From CAZYQW01 sp964649825 (GTDB taxonomy: Bacteria > Planctomycetota > B15-G4 > JADJEK01), in contig CAZYQW010000060.1 in NCBI GenBank assembly GCA_964649825.1, forward strand, positions 1 through 64,000: 64,000 bases of DNA, in the 5' to 3' direction. Each line of letters begins with the position of its first letter. Positions within the stretch are counted from its first letter, which is position 1. Below the pieces are notes generated by a model that was not told the origin of the DNA, ran no database searches, and saw only the letters and a list, made by a program, of their open reading frames with translations. The position numbers and the translations under genes are program-made. Positions 47,370 to 57,074 of the stretch are shown one piece after another.

Positions 47370-49862
47370 ATGAACCAATTGCGAACTCGATGGAGCGCCT
47401 TCGTGCGCGGCGCGGTGGAGCGCCGGCTCTCGGGCGGCCACGCGTTCGATGACGCCACGCGCTTCGTGCTGCGCGCGGCGGTGGCGGAGATCGCGCGTCG
47501 GGCCGGGCGCGCGGCGCCGTGGTCGGAGCGGATCGATTCCGGCGGCGCCGACCTGCCGGACCTCGCCGCGGACGAGCTCGGCGCGCTCTACGAGCCGTTG
47601 CTCGACCGCGAGGCGCGCCGCGCTCCCGCGGATGACGAGGTCGTCCTGATCGGCGACGACGAGCAGCTCGCGTTGCCGAGGTCGCGCCTCGACGCGCGCG
47701 CTCCGGCCGATCGGGCGATCCTCGGCGACGACCCGGTCGTGCGGCGGACGGTCCCGTGCGGCGCCCCCTACCTCCACCCCGTGCCGGGACGGAGGAAGAC
47801 GGCCGGCGCGTGGTACACCGGCGATCCGCTCGCGGCGCCGACCGTCGAGCGCGTGTTGGGTCCCGGGGCAGGCGGGAGGAACGATCGAACGGACCTTCCG
47901 CGCGTGGTCGACGCCGCGATGGGCGGAGGCGCGTTTCTCGTCGCCGCGTTGCGTGTGCTCGTCCGCGCGGGAGGTCGTCGCGCCGGAGAAGTCGTCCATC
48001 GATCGTTGTTCGGCGTCGACGTCGACCCGCTCGCGGTCGAGCTCGCTCGACTCGCGCTCTGGCTCGAGGCGGACGACGAATCGCTCGACCTCGGCGCGCT
48101 CGAGCAGAACCTGCGTGTCGCCGACGGGCTGTTCGACCACGCGCTCGAGGACGGCTCGTTCGACGCGGTGATCGGCAACCCGCCGTGGGAGATCGTGAAG
48201 CCGAACTCGCGCGAGTTCTTCCTCGCCGTCGATCCGTTCTACCGCCGGCTGGGCAAACGCGAGGCGCTCGCGCGCCGCGCCGAGCTGTTCGCCGAGGACC
48301 CGACGCTCGAGGCGGCGTGGGAGGAACACGTGCGGCGGCATCGCGAGTTCACGGCGCGAGTTCGCGGGTCGCCGCGCTTCGCGCGCCAGGGGTCGGGAGA
48401 CACGAACACGTACAAGCTGTTCATCGAGCGCGCACTCGGCCTGCTGGCGCCGGGCGGAGGGCTCGGGCTGATCGTGCCGTCCGGCATCGTCACCGACCTC
48501 GGCGGCCGCGCCCTGCGCCGCCACCTGCTCGAGGAGAACCGCCTCGAGTGGCTGTTCATGTTCGAGAACAAGCGGGGCATCTTCGACATCCACCGGAGCT
48601 GGAAGTTCGGTGCGATCGTGGCGCGGAAGGGCGGGACCACGGAGCGCGTGAGGACCGCGTTCCTCATGCGCGATCCCGCGGCGTGGGCGAGCGCGAAGCC
48701 GCCGGCGATCGAGTATCCGCGGCGTCTCGTCGAGCGGTTGTCGCCGCGGTCGTTCGCGTTCCTCGAGGTGCAGGACGCCGGCGAGCTCGAGCGGATCGAT
48801 CGGATGTTCGACGACGCGGTGCTCATCGGCGAGCTCGCGCCGGCGACGTTCCGCTACCGGCGCGAGTTCGACCTGACGAACCACGTGCGGCTGTTTCGGA
48901 CGGCCGAGGAGCTCGCGCGGGAGGGCCTCGCGCCGGACGGCGTGGGGCGGTTCGCCGACGCGGGCGGCGCGGTGCGCGCGCTGCCGCTGATGCAAGGCGT
49001 GATGGTCCAGGCGTGGAACCCGGCCGCGGTGGCGTGGGTGGGGGGGTACGGATCGCGCGCGGACTGGCGCGACGTGCCGTTCGACCAGCGCGTCGTTCGC
49101 GCGCGCTATCACGTCCGGCTCGAGGACGTGCGCGAGCGCTGCCCCGGCGCCCTCGCGCCGCGGCTCGGCTTCCGCGACGTCCAGAACGCGACGAACGAGC
49201 GGACCCTGCTCGCCGCCCTCGTCCCGGGCTTCCCGTGCGGCAACACCGTGCCGACGCTTTCCACCGGCGACGCGCTCGAGGACCTCCGACTCCTCCCCGT
49301 CCTGAACTCATTCGTGCTCGATCGCGTGCTGCGGCTCAAGATGAGCCAGAATCACGTGAACTGGTTCTACGTGCGCGAGCTCCCGCTGCCGCGCCGGCTG
49401 TTCGGCGAGCTGGGCGACGCGTTGGTGCCGAGCTCCGCGCGGCTCGCGTGCGTCGGCCCGTGGTTCGACGACGTCCGGGCTCGCCTCGCGGAGCGATTCG
49501 GCGCAGCTCGCGTCGACGCCCTGGTCGACCACGAGGAACGCCGCTCGCTGCGGGTGCGTCTCGACGCCGCGGTGGCATGGCTCTACGGGATGCGGAGGGA
49601 GGACCTCGCGTCGCTCTTCGCCGACTGCGGCCGCTCGGTGGAGGAGCTCGCGGCGTCCGGCCTGCGGCGCGCGCTCGATCCGAAGGGATTCTGGCGCGTC
49701 GACCGCGACCGTCCGCCCGAGCAACGGCTTCCCGCCCGGGTCCAACGCGCGTTCGTCCGGCTCGAACGAGCGACGGCCGCGTCGAGCGACCCTTGCGCCG
49801 CCCTCGCCGCGTTCCTCGACGGCGCGCCTTGCGCGGCGTCGTCCGCGCCGCGGGGAACGTAG
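47370..49862 (+). CDS. Orphan Eco57I-type N6-adenine DNA methylase
   Basis: An 830-aa protein; ATG 47370 gives MNQLRTRWSAFVRG, GTG 47403 is an alternative. The R-K-x-x-G-A-W-Y-T segment near residue 145 matches the R-K-x-x-G-x-Y-Y-T entry motif of Eco57I-type enzymes; motif I reads VVDAAMGGGAFLVAAL instead of the usual DPACGSGxFL; motif IV is NPPW with Asn270. The C-terminal half (NSFVLDRVLRLKMSQNHVNWFY, LPLPRRLFGELG) is the TaqI-like target-recognition region. No PD-(D/E)xK nuclease motif is visible and no restriction, BREX or DISARM gene is near, so it may be a solitary methylase or part of a scattered defence system. It sits between glycan genes. Confidence 0.8.
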   Translation: MNQLRTRWSAFVRGAVERRLSGGHAFDDATRFVLRAAVAEIARRAGRAAPWSERIDSGGADLPDLAADELGALYEPLLDREARRAPADDEVVLIGDDEQLALPRSRLDARAPADRAILGDDPVVRRTVPCGAPYLHPVPGRRKTAGAWYTGDPLAAPTVERVLGPGAGGRNDRTDLPRVVDAAMGGGAFLVAALRVLVRAGGRRAGEVVHRSLFGVDVDPLAVELARLALWLEADDESLDLGALEQNLRVADGLFDHALEDGSFDAVIGNPPWEIVKPNSREFFLAVDPFYRRLGKREALARRAELFAEDPTLEAAWEEHVRRHREFTARVRGSPRFARQGSGDTNTYKLFIERALGLLAPGGGLGLIVPSGIVTDLGGRALRRHLLEENRLEWLFMFENKRGIFDIHRSWKFGAIVARKGGTTERVRTAFLMRDPAAWASAKPPAIEYPRRLVERLSPRSFAFLEVQDAGELERIDRMFDDAVLIGELAPATFRYRREFDLTNHVRLFRTAEELAREGLAPDGVGRFADAGGAVRALPLMQGVMVQAWNPAAVAWVGGYGSRADWRDVPFDQRVVRARYHVRLEDVRERCPGALAPRLGFRDVQNATNERTLLAALVPGFPCGNTVPTLSTGDALEDLRLLPVLNSFVLDRVLRLKMSQNHVNWFYVRELPLPRRLFGELGDALVPSSARLACVGPWFDDVRARLAERFGAARVDALVDHEERRSLRVRLDAAVAWLYGMRREDLASLFADCGRSVEELAASGLRRALDPKGFWRVDRDRPPEQRLPARVQRAFVRLERATAASSDPCAALAAFLDGAPCAASSAPRGT

Positions 49863-49872
49863 AGTGGGGGCG

Positions 49873-51069
49873 ATGCCCGACCGCCCGAGCCTTCCGCGCA
49901 TCCACTACGTCGCGAACGTCCGCCTCCCGAGCGAGCGGGCCAACGCGTACCAGATCTTCGCGCAGTGCGACGCGCTGGTCGCGCGCGGGGTCGACGTGGT
50001 GCTCATCGCTCCCAAGCGCCGGAACCGGTTCCGCCTGTCGGACGATCGGATCCCCGCCTACTACGGGCTGCGTCAGGCGCCGCGGCTCGAGCGGTTGTTC
50101 ACGATCGATTGGATCGAGTCGGTGCCGCGGTGCATGCAGCGCGCGCCGTTCGTCCTGCAGTCGATCACGTTCGCGGCCGCGGTGGGACGACGACTGCGCC
50201 GGAACCGCGCGCGGCTCGTGTACTCGCGCGACCCCTGGACGCTGGCGTGGCTGTCGAAGCGGCCGGGAGGGACGCCGTCGCTCTACTACGAGGTGCACGA
50301 CCTGCCCGAGCGGCGCGAGGCGTTGGACCGGCTCTCCTCCGCGCTCCGACGCTGTCGCGGCGTGATCGCCATCACCGCAGGACTCGCGGCCGACGTACGC
50401 GGGCTCGGCGTCGCCGAGGATCGGATCAGGGTGCTCGCCGACGGGTTCGATCCGCGTCGCTTCGAGACCGCGCCGGACCGCGCCCGCGCCCGGGCCGAGC
50501 TTGGCCTGGACGCGGACCGTCCGCTCGCCGTCTACACCGGTCACCTCTACCCGTGGAAGGGGGCGCACGTGTTGGTCGAGGCGGCGGCTCGGTCGACGCG
50601 GTTCGACGTGTTGCTCGTCGGTGGGTGGCCGGACGATCGGGCTCGGCTCGCGCGGCGGGTCGAGGAACTCGGTGCATCGAACGTCCGGCTGGTCGAACCG
50701 GTCGAGCCGGCGCGCGTCCCCGAGTTTCTCGCCGCGGCGGACGTGGTCGTGCTGCCGAACTCCGGCGGGACGCGGATCTCGGCGCGCTACACCTCGCCGC
50801 TGAAGCTGTTCGAGTACATGGCCGCCGGGCGCCCGATCGTCGCCTCTGACCTGCCGTCGATCCGCGAGGTCCTGGACGAGTCGAACGCGGTCCTCGTCCC
50901 CGCGGACGACGCGGAGGCACTGCAGGCGGGGATCGAGCGTTGTCTCGCCGATCGCGCCGCGGCCGATCGGCGCTGCCGCCGGGCGCGAGACGACGTCGCT
51001 GGGTACACCTGGGATGCGCGGGCCGACCGGCTGATTGCGGCGCTTGCGGAGTGGGAGGGACGAGCATGA
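49873..51069 (+). CDS. GT4-family glycosyltransferase
   Basis: A 398-aa protein from ATG 49873 (GTG 49864 is possible; GGGGG precedes the ATG). GT-B fold with an N-terminal VANVRLPSERANAYQIFAQC segment, a short conserved EVHDLPERR, donor-domain start LAVYTGHLYPWKGAHVLVEA, and the acidic signature SPLKLFEYMAAGRPIVASD with E in LFEYMA. This is the layout of GT4 enzymes that use UDP- or GDP-sugars. The sugar is unknown. Ends with a 4-bp overlap to the membrane protein gene downstream (ATGA), and starts 10 bp after the methylase, so the methylase may be in the same transcript. Confidence 0.85.
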   Translation: MPDRPSLPRIHYVANVRLPSERANAYQIFAQCDALVARGVDVVLIAPKRRNRFRLSDDRIPAYYGLRQAPRLERLFTIDWIESVPRCMQRAPFVLQSITFAAAVGRRLRRNRARLVYSRDPWTLAWLSKRPGGTPSLYYEVHDLPERREALDRLSSALRRCRGVIAITAGLAADVRGLGVAEDRIRVLADGFDPRRFETAPDRARARAELGLDADRPLAVYTGHLYPWKGAHVLVEAAARSTRFDVLLVGGWPDDRARLARRVEELGASNVRLVEPVEPARVPEFLAAADVVVLPNSGGTRISARYTSPLKLFEYMAAGRPIVASDLPSIREVLDESNAVLVPADDAEALQAGIERCLADRAAADRRCRRARDDVAGYTWDARADRLIAALAEWEGRA

Positions 51070-52805
51070 GTCGAACGAGCGTCCTCCGAGGGCGGCGCGG
51101 GACGCTCCTCTTGGTCTTGCTCTCCGCGCTCGTGTTCCGCGTCGCGTCGATCGAGCACAGCCTGCCCTACTTGTACGTGCCGGACACGCACATGATCCGC
51201 GGGGCGCTCGGCATGGCGCAGGCGCGCGACCTCGCGCCGCCGGCCGGGCTCTACACGTCGTACCCCTACCTGATGCCGTACCTGCTGCTCCCGCCGTTCG
51301 CGATCCTGTACGCGGGCGGCCGGCTCACCGGCGCGTGGGGGAGCTCCACCGACTTCGCGGCGCGGATCACGGACGACCCGACGCCGGTCTACCTGATCGC
51401 GCGTGGTCTGGTCGCGCTTCTCGGCGTGCTCGGCGTCTACCTCGCGTGGCGTGTCGGCCGGCGCACCGTGGGGAAGGGGGCCGGGCTGCTCGCCGCGCTC
51501 TTCGTGGCGAGCTCGTTCCTGCTGGTGCACCTCGCGCAGAGCGCCCGGCCGTGGGAGGCGATGGTGACGTTCGTGCTGCTGACCGCGCACGCGTCGCTGA
51601 AGTACGCGCGGAAGGCGTCCGCGCGGCGCGCGCTCTGGATGGGGCTCTGCGCGGGGCTCGCGATCGCGTGCCATCAGGGCGGCGGGCTCGCCGTGCTGCT
51701 GCCCGCCGCCGCGGTCCTGGCCCGCCGATCGGGCGGCATCGGCCGCGTCGTGCGCGACGGCCTCCTGGCCGCGTCGATGTTCGGCGTCACGGCCCTCGTC
51801 GTCGGGTTCCCGTACGTGCTGCGCGGTTCGGGAGCCGCGGTCGGGGTGGAGAGCGAGCAAGCTCCCGAGGAGAAGCTCGACCTCGGTGGGCAGTCGTTCG
51901 CGTTCGACTCCTTCGGGCTCGCCCGCGTGAGGGAGGTCGCCACCGGGTTCTTCGGGGCCGACCCCGCGTTGGTCGTCGCCGCGATCCTCGGGCTCGCCGC
52001 CGGCTGGCGCCGGATGCGGAGGCGACGCGTCCGCGCCGTCGTGCTCGTCTATCCCACCGCGCTGGCGCTGCTGTTCGTCTTCTACGAAGGGACGCACGTT
52101 CGCTACCTCGCGCCGCTCGTCCCGTTCCTGGCGCTGTTCGCGGGGGCGTTCGTCGCAGCGGGCTGGCGGCGGCCGGCGCTGCGGCCGCTCCTCCTGCTGA
52201 TCGTGCTGTTCCCGATGGTCCAGGTCGTGCGGCTCGCCTGGGTCCTGCACCGCACCGACACCCGGACCGCGATGCTCGGCGAGATCGCCGCGATCGTCCC
52301 GGCGAATGCCACGATCGCGGTCGAGGCGTACGGCCCGCCGCTCCGGTTCTCGCCGGCCGCGCGCGACCTCCTGCTCGTGAACGGGCGGTGGACGTCGCGA
52401 CGCGAGGAGCGTGAGGCGACGGACGAGGCTCCCCTCGAGCCGCACCGGCCGCCGTACCGGGTCGTGCCCCTCGAGCGGTTCTACGCGTTCAAGTCGGTCT
52501 GGCCCCACCAGTGGACCGACCCCGGGAGGCGCGGCGAGGCGGAGAAACCGGTCGAGGCGTTCCTCGACGAGGTGGGCGCGCGCTGGCTGGTCACGACCGA
52601 GAAGTTCCCGACCGCCCCACGCAACTCCGCGCTCGACGACGTCCTCGCCCGCCGCGGCGACAAGGTGCTGGAACGGCTCCCGTACCGCGGGAGCCCGCCG
52701 GCGCACGTGAACCTGCCCATGGACCTCGGGTTCCCCCTCACGCAGATCTGGCGGGTCGAGCGACCCGGTCCCGCCCTCGCGCTCTGGCGGATCCGTCCGG
52801 GCTGA
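51066..52805 (+). CDS. Membrane GT-C-like glycosyltransferase
   Basis: A 579-aa protein from ATG 51066, with GGGAGGG just upstream. About ten hydrophobic helices from residue 8 to about 400; the first extracytoplasmic loop reads HSLPYLYVPDTHMIRGALG with an Asp, as in ArnT/PMT-like GT-C enzymes in which an acidic residue here is catalytic. A soluble domain of about 160 residues follows. It is likely to use an undecaprenyl-phosphate sugar donor and to act at the periplasmic face. It shares general architecture with the membrane protein at 43864-45909, but the sequences are not close. Confidence 0.7.
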   Translation: MSRTSVLRGRRGTLLLVLLSALVFRVASIEHSLPYLYVPDTHMIRGALGMAQARDLAPPAGLYTSYPYLMPYLLLPPFAILYAGGRLTGAWGSSTDFAARITDDPTPVYLIARGLVALLGVLGVYLAWRVGRRTVGKGAGLLAALFVASSFLLVHLAQSARPWEAMVTFVLLTAHASLKYARKASARRALWMGLCAGLAIACHQGGGLAVLLPAAAVLARRSGGIGRVVRDGLLAASMFGVTALVVGFPYVLRGSGAAVGVESEQAPEEKLDLGGQSFAFDSFGLARVREVATGFFGADPALVVAAILGLAAGWRRMRRRRVRAVVLVYPTALALLFVFYEGTHVRYLAPLVPFLALFAGAFVAAGWRRPALRPLLLLIVLFPMVQVVRLAWVLHRTDTRTAMLGEIAAIVPANATIAVEAYGPPLRFSPAARDLLLVNGRWTSRREEREATDEAPLEPHRPPYRVVPLERFYAFKSVWPHQWTDPGRRGEAEKPVEAFLDEVGARWLVTTEKFPTAPRNSALDDVLARRGDKVLERLPYRGSPPAHVNLPMDLGFPLTQIWRVERPGPALALWRIRPG

Positions 52806-52923
52806 CCCGACGACGAGCGGCGCGATCGCGCCGGTGGAGGATCGGTGGAGGACGGCGTGATTGCGCCGGTCGAGTCGGTTCGGTACGTACCCGGGGAATC
52901 ACGACGCTTCCGGGAGATCCCGC

Positions 52924-54090
52924 GTGCGCCTCCTCGCCCTCACTCATTCGCTCTCCGACGTCGACGGCGTCGGTCGTTACGGCACCGAGGTGCTGCGGCG
53001 GGTTGCGCCATCGTTCGAGTCGGTGACCGTGCTGATCGCACGCAAGCACCGCGGGCTCTCCGCGCGCCTGCCGCCCTCGCTCGACGTGCAGGTCGCGTTG
53101 CCGCCGGATTACCTCCTGTATCTGGGGTGGCCGAAGTTCGCCGCGTATGTCCTCGCGAAGATGCCCGCGGTGATCCGCGCCGCGCGCGACTGCGACCTGA
53201 TCCACGCGCTCTCCGACTACCCGCACGCGCTGATGGCCGTCGTCGCGGGGCATTGGATGAAGAAGCCGGTCGTCGTCTCCGGACACGGCACCTATTCGGT
53301 CGCGCCGTTCCAGTACCGCGGCCATCGCCGCCTCATCCGATGGGCGTACTCGCGGGCGGACGCGGTCTTGATGGGGAGCCGCTTCGCGCTCGGACGTCTC
53401 GAAGAGCAGGTGAAGCTCGAGAACGCCCGTGTGGTCCGGTACGGCGTCGACCTGGACCAGTTCGCGGTCGCGTCCGAGAAGCCGGTCCCGGCCGGCACGC
53501 CGCGACGCTACGTGCTGACGATCGGCGAGGTGAAGGAGCGGAAGGGGCACCACGTCTCGATCCCTGCGTTCCTGAAGGTCGCGCCGATGCATCCGGACGT
53601 CGATCTGGTGGTGATCGGCAACCGCGTCCCGGAGCACCCGTACGACCAGGCCCGCCGGCGCGAGATCGACGCGGCCGGCCTGCGCGACCGCGTCCACTTC
53701 GTCGGCAACGTGAGCGAGGATGAGAAAGACGGGCTCCTCGCTCACGCCGAGGTGTTCCTCCTCACCCCGGTCACGAGCGCGGAAGGCGGGTTCGAGGCGT
53801 TCGGCCTGGTCTACCTCGAGGCGAACGCGTGCGGCGTGCCGACGGTCGGGATCCGCGACTCGGGAGCGGAAGACGCGATCCGCGACGGCGAAACCGGGTT
53901 CCTGGCCGACAAGGACGACGTGGATGGCGTGGCGGAACGACTCGACCGATTGCTCGGCGATCCGGACCTTCGCGGACAGCTCGGCCGCGCAGGCCGCACC
54001 TGGGCGGCCGAGAATCACTGGGACCGAACCGCGGCAGAGATTCGTGGAATCTACGGCAAACTATTGGAACGAAAAAAGATAGGTCGATGA
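52924..54090 (+). CDS. GT4-family glycosyltransferase
   Basis: A 388-aa protein from GTG 52924 with GGGAG upstream (product MRLLALTHSLSDVDGVGRYG). Typical GT4: N-terminal DGVGRYGTEVL, acceptor-domain SGHGTYSVAPF, donor-domain start YVLTIGEVKERKGHHV, and the signature GGFEAFGLVYLEANACGVPTVG with the E-x7-E pair. The family is close to those that use UDP-glucose, UDP-GlcNAc or GDP-mannose. A 118-bp gap precedes it without a clear promoter. The 227 bp after it hold a TATCAT at 54148 but no matching -35 box. Confidence 0.87.
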   Translation: MRLLALTHSLSDVDGVGRYGTEVLRRVAPSFESVTVLIARKHRGLSARLPPSLDVQVALPPDYLLYLGWPKFAAYVLAKMPAVIRAARDCDLIHALSDYPHALMAVVAGHWMKKPVVVSGHGTYSVAPFQYRGHRRLIRWAYSRADAVLMGSRFALGRLEEQVKLENARVVRYGVDLDQFAVASEKPVPAGTPRRYVLTIGEVKERKGHHVSIPAFLKVAPMHPDVDLVVIGNRVPEHPYDQARRREIDAAGLRDRVHFVGNVSEDEKDGLLAHAEVFLLTPVTSAEGGFEAFGLVYLEANACGVPTVGIRDSGAEDAIRDGETGFLADKDDVDGVAERLDRLLGDPDLRGQLGRAGRTWAAENHWDRTAAEIRGIYGKLLERKKIGR

Positions 54091-54317
54091 TCCGCGTTCG
54101 ATCGTCGTGGGATGGAGAAGCTCGCTCCATCGTCACCGTCGGTGCGGTATCATTCCCGCGGTCGTTCACGCGAGAGGCCCGGGGCTCGCTCGGCGTCGAG
54201 TTCCTGGAGAGTCTTGGCCGATCTCGCTTCGTGAGCTATCCACTTGGACGAGCCTAAGTCAGGGCGGCCCGCCGCCTCGACGTGTTTCGCGAGCCGACGA
54301 ACCGGAGTCCGGAGCCG

Positions 54318-55730
54318 ATGAACAAAACGCTGTTGATGTACGTCACGCCCCCGGGGCAGGACGACGACTACATCGCCATGCCGCTCGGAATCATCTACCT
54401 GGGTGCGATCGTGCGAGAGTCGGGGCTCCCCGTGGAGTGCCTCGACGAGCGCGTGTCGACCGAGGACGAGGTGAAGGCGGCGATCGCCCGGAACGACGTC
54501 ATCGGCCTCTCGGCGCTCACGCCGCACGTGGGCCGGGCGATCCGCTGGGCCGAGTACGCGAAGCGGATGGGCAAGAAGGTGATGATGGGAGGGCCGCACG
54601 CGACCGTCGATCCCGACACCTTCCTCGACTCCGGACACTTCCACGTCGTCGTGCGCGGCGAGGCCGAGGACGCGATCGTCCCGGTCATCAAGCACTTCGA
54701 CGAGCCGGACGCGCTGGCCGAGATCCTCGGGCTGAACTTCTACACCAAGAGCGGCGAGAAGACCCAGACGCCCGATCGTCCCCTGATCAAGGGCAGCGAG
54801 CTCGACGGCATCCCGTTCCCGGCGTGGGACATGCTCCCGTTCGACCGCTATACCGCGCTGAACCGGGAGCGTCTGTTCTACATCTTCACCAGCCGCGGCT
54901 GCCCGTTCCGCTGCATCTACTGCCAGAAGGAGCTGACCGGGCGCGGCTTCCGCACTCGCAGCGTGAAGAACATCGTGGACGAGCTCGAGCTGATCGTCGA
55001 TCGCTACAAGCCGGGGAACATCCTCTTCATCGACGAGCTCTTCACCTGTCAGAAGAAGCGCGTCTACGAGATCTGCGACGAGATCATCCGGCGCGGCCTC
55101 AAGCTCAACTGGGCCTGCGAGACGCGCGTCGACATGATCGACTACGAGATGGCGGTGAGGATGCGCAAGGCCGGCTGCCGGCGCCTCTACTTCGGAGTCG
55201 AGACCGGCTCGCAGCGCTCGCTCGACACGCTGAAGAAGGACTGCAAGGCGTACAAGATCGTCGAGGCGATCCGCATCGTCCGTCGGGCCGGGATCTGGAC
55301 CAAGGTGTTCCTGATCGTCGGGACGCCGGGCGAGACGATGGAGGACATCCGCGAGACCGAGCGCGTCATGCGCCTTGCGATGCCGGACCTGATCCGCGCG
55401 TCGCTCTTCAACCCGCTGACCGCGACCGAGTCGTTCGACAAGTTCAAGGACCGCATCGATCCCGAGCTCGTCTTCACCGAGTACGTCGATTCCGAGCGCT
55501 CGCCGTACATCCACGAGAACTTCGACAACGACGAGCTGAATCGCGTGCGCCGCAAGATGGTCTCGGACTACGAGCGCTGGTACAACACGGCGCCGCAACG
55601 TGCGAAGCGTTGGTTCAGCCGGCTGCAGTACTACTTCGAGAACCTCGAGGAGGGGAAGGTGCGGTTGAAGCGCGCGGTCGGGATCGGGAAGAAGCCGGAG
55701 TCGGTCGGAGTCGGCAGCATGGATATCTAG
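54318..55730 (+). CDS. B12-binding radical SAM protein
   Basis: A 470-aa protein from ATG 54318 with GGAG 5 nt upstream (GTG 54282 would add 12 residues). N-terminal cobalamin-binding Rossmann domain (about 1-150: PLGIIYLGAIVRESG, VIGLSALTPHV, VMMGGPHATVDPD) though without the DxHxxG base-on motif. The radical SAM domain (about 180-400) has C195-x3-C199-x2-C202 (RGCPFRCIYC), the GxxxxxFIDELF strand, ETRVD and GVETGSQ. This family includes hopanoid, bacteriochlorophyll and lipid modifying enzymes. Placed among glycosyltransferases, it may modify a sugar or lipid carrier, for example by methylation (inference). Confidence 0.88.
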   Translation: MNKTLLMYVTPPGQDDDYIAMPLGIIYLGAIVRESGLPVECLDERVSTEDEVKAAIARNDVIGLSALTPHVGRAIRWAEYAKRMGKKVMMGGPHATVDPDTFLDSGHFHVVVRGEAEDAIVPVIKHFDEPDALAEILGLNFYTKSGEKTQTPDRPLIKGSELDGIPFPAWDMLPFDRYTALNRERLFYIFTSRGCPFRCIYCQKELTGRGFRTRSVKNIVDELELIVDRYKPGNILFIDELFTCQKKRVYEICDEIIRRGLKLNWACETRVDMIDYEMAVRMRKAGCRRLYFGVETGSQRSLDTLKKDCKAYKIVEAIRIVRRAGIWTKVFLIVGTPGETMEDIRETERVMRLAMPDLIRASLFNPLTATESFDKFKDRIDPELVFTEYVDSERSPYIHENFDNDELNRVRRKMVSDYERWYNTAPQRAKRWFSRLQYYFENLEEGKVRLKRAVGIGKKPESVGVGSMDI

Positions 55731-55784
55731 AGAGGTCGTCGGGCGCGGGCGGGGAGCCCTCCGTTCACCGGCGGTGGTCCTACG

Positions 55785-57074
55785 ATGCGCGTCCTCATAG
55801 TGAACGACCTGTATGGACCGTCTTCCGCGGCTGGGGTCGCCGTCGGGACCGCGCGGGCGCTCGTGGAGCGGGGACATGACGTCGCGTTCGCGGCGACCGT
55901 TCAGGAGAAGGGGAAGGGCGGGACGTTCCGCGAACCTTCGGGCCTGGACGTCCACCTGATCGAGACCGACGCATACGATCTGCGCTGGCGGTCGTGGCGG
56001 AGCCTGTGGAATCGGCGAGCGGTGCGCGGGCTCGCGGGCGTGATCGACGCCGTGCAGCCAGACGTGGTCCACTTCCACAACGTCCACATCCATTTCTCCT
56101 ATCGCGCGCTGGCGGTCGCGGCGCGGGCGGGTGTCGCCGTCGTGTTGAGCGTTCACGACGTCATGCCGTTCTGCTTCCAGAAGATGTTCTGTTTCGTCCA
56201 CGAGGGGCTCGCGCCGAACGGGCCGCCGATCTCGTTCCGTGCGCCGATGCCACGGTGCATCCCGTGCGCGCGCTTCCGCTACAACCCGATCCGGAACGCT
56301 TGGATCAAGCGACACTTCCGCCGTTACGTGACGCGGCTGCTCGCGGTCTCCGATGAAATGGCTCGCGCGCTCCGCGAGAACGGGATCGAGAACGTCGAGA
56401 CCCTCGCCAACGGGATCGACCCGCGCGGCGCGACGACGAGCCGCGGCGGCGAGGAGTTTCGCGCGCGGCACGGTCTGACCGGCCGGAAGGTCGTGCTCTA
56501 CGGCGGCCGGCTCGATCATCGCAAGGGCGCCGAGCACCTGATCCGTGCGATGGCGCAGGTGCGCGAGCGGCTGCCGACGGCCGCGCTGCTCGTGGTCGGC
56601 TCGTCGCACGGCGGCTACGAGGATCGCATGGTCGACCTCGCGCACTCGCTCGGCCTCGGCGACGCGATGGTCACGACCGGCTGGCTCGACCAGGACGAGA
56701 TGGCGCGCGCGTACGAGGCGGCCGACGTGATCTGCACGCCGTCGCTCATCTTCGAGTCGTTCGGACTCATCAACGCCGAGGGGATGCTGCGCGGCAAGCC
56801 GGCCGTCACGGCGTACTTCGGCGGGCCGAAGGACGTCGTCGAGGACGGCGTGAGCGGCTACCACGTGAATCCCCTTCACGTCGACGAACTCGTCGACCGC
56901 ATCGGGCGCCTGCTCGCCGACGACGGGCTGCGTGAGCGGATGGGCCGGGCGGCCCGGGAGCGGATCCTCACGCGGTTCTCCCTCCCGATCCAGGCCGAGC
57001 GACTGGAGCGCCTGTACGCCTCGCTCGGCCGGACGCAGCGGGAGCCGGCGCCGGTCGGGAGCGCGGCGTCGTGA
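55785..57074 (+). CDS. GT4-family glycosyltransferase
   Basis: A 429-aa protein from ATG 55785. Clear GT4 domain order: N-terminal MRVLIVNDLYGPSSAAGVAVG, HFHNVHIHFSYRAL, SVHDVMPFCFQKMF, then VLYGGRLDHRKGAEHLI and the acidic segment FESFGLINAEGMLRGKPAVTAYFGG. The region 115-165 contains four Cys (CFQKMFCF, CIPC), which may bind a metal; this insertion is found in a subset of GT4 enzymes. Overlaps the GNAT-type gene by 4 bp. Confidence 0.86.
   Translation: MRVLIVNDLYGPSSAAGVAVGTARALVERGHDVAFAATVQEKGKGGTFREPSGLDVHLIETDAYDLRWRSWRSLWNRRAVRGLAGVIDAVQPDVVHFHNVHIHFSYRALAVAARAGVAVVLSVHDVMPFCFQKMFCFVHEGLAPNGPPISFRAPMPRCIPCARFRYNPIRNAWIKRHFRRYVTRLLAVSDEMARALRENGIENVETLANGIDPRGATTSRGGEEFRARHGLTGRKVVLYGGRLDHRKGAEHLIRAMAQVRERLPTAALLVVGSSHGGYEDRMVDLAHSLGLGDAMVTTGWLDQDEMARAYEAADVICTPSLIFESFGLINAEGMLRGKPAVTAYFGGPKDVVEDGVSGYHVNPLHVDELVDRIGRLLADDGLRERMGRAARERILTRFSLPIQAERLERLYASLGRTQREPAPVGSAAS

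Noticed and set aside
47370..49862. BREX PglX or a fused type IIG restriction enzyme
   Set aside because: No nuclease motif is visible in the protein and no other BREX gene (pglZ, brxC, brxL) is in the window.
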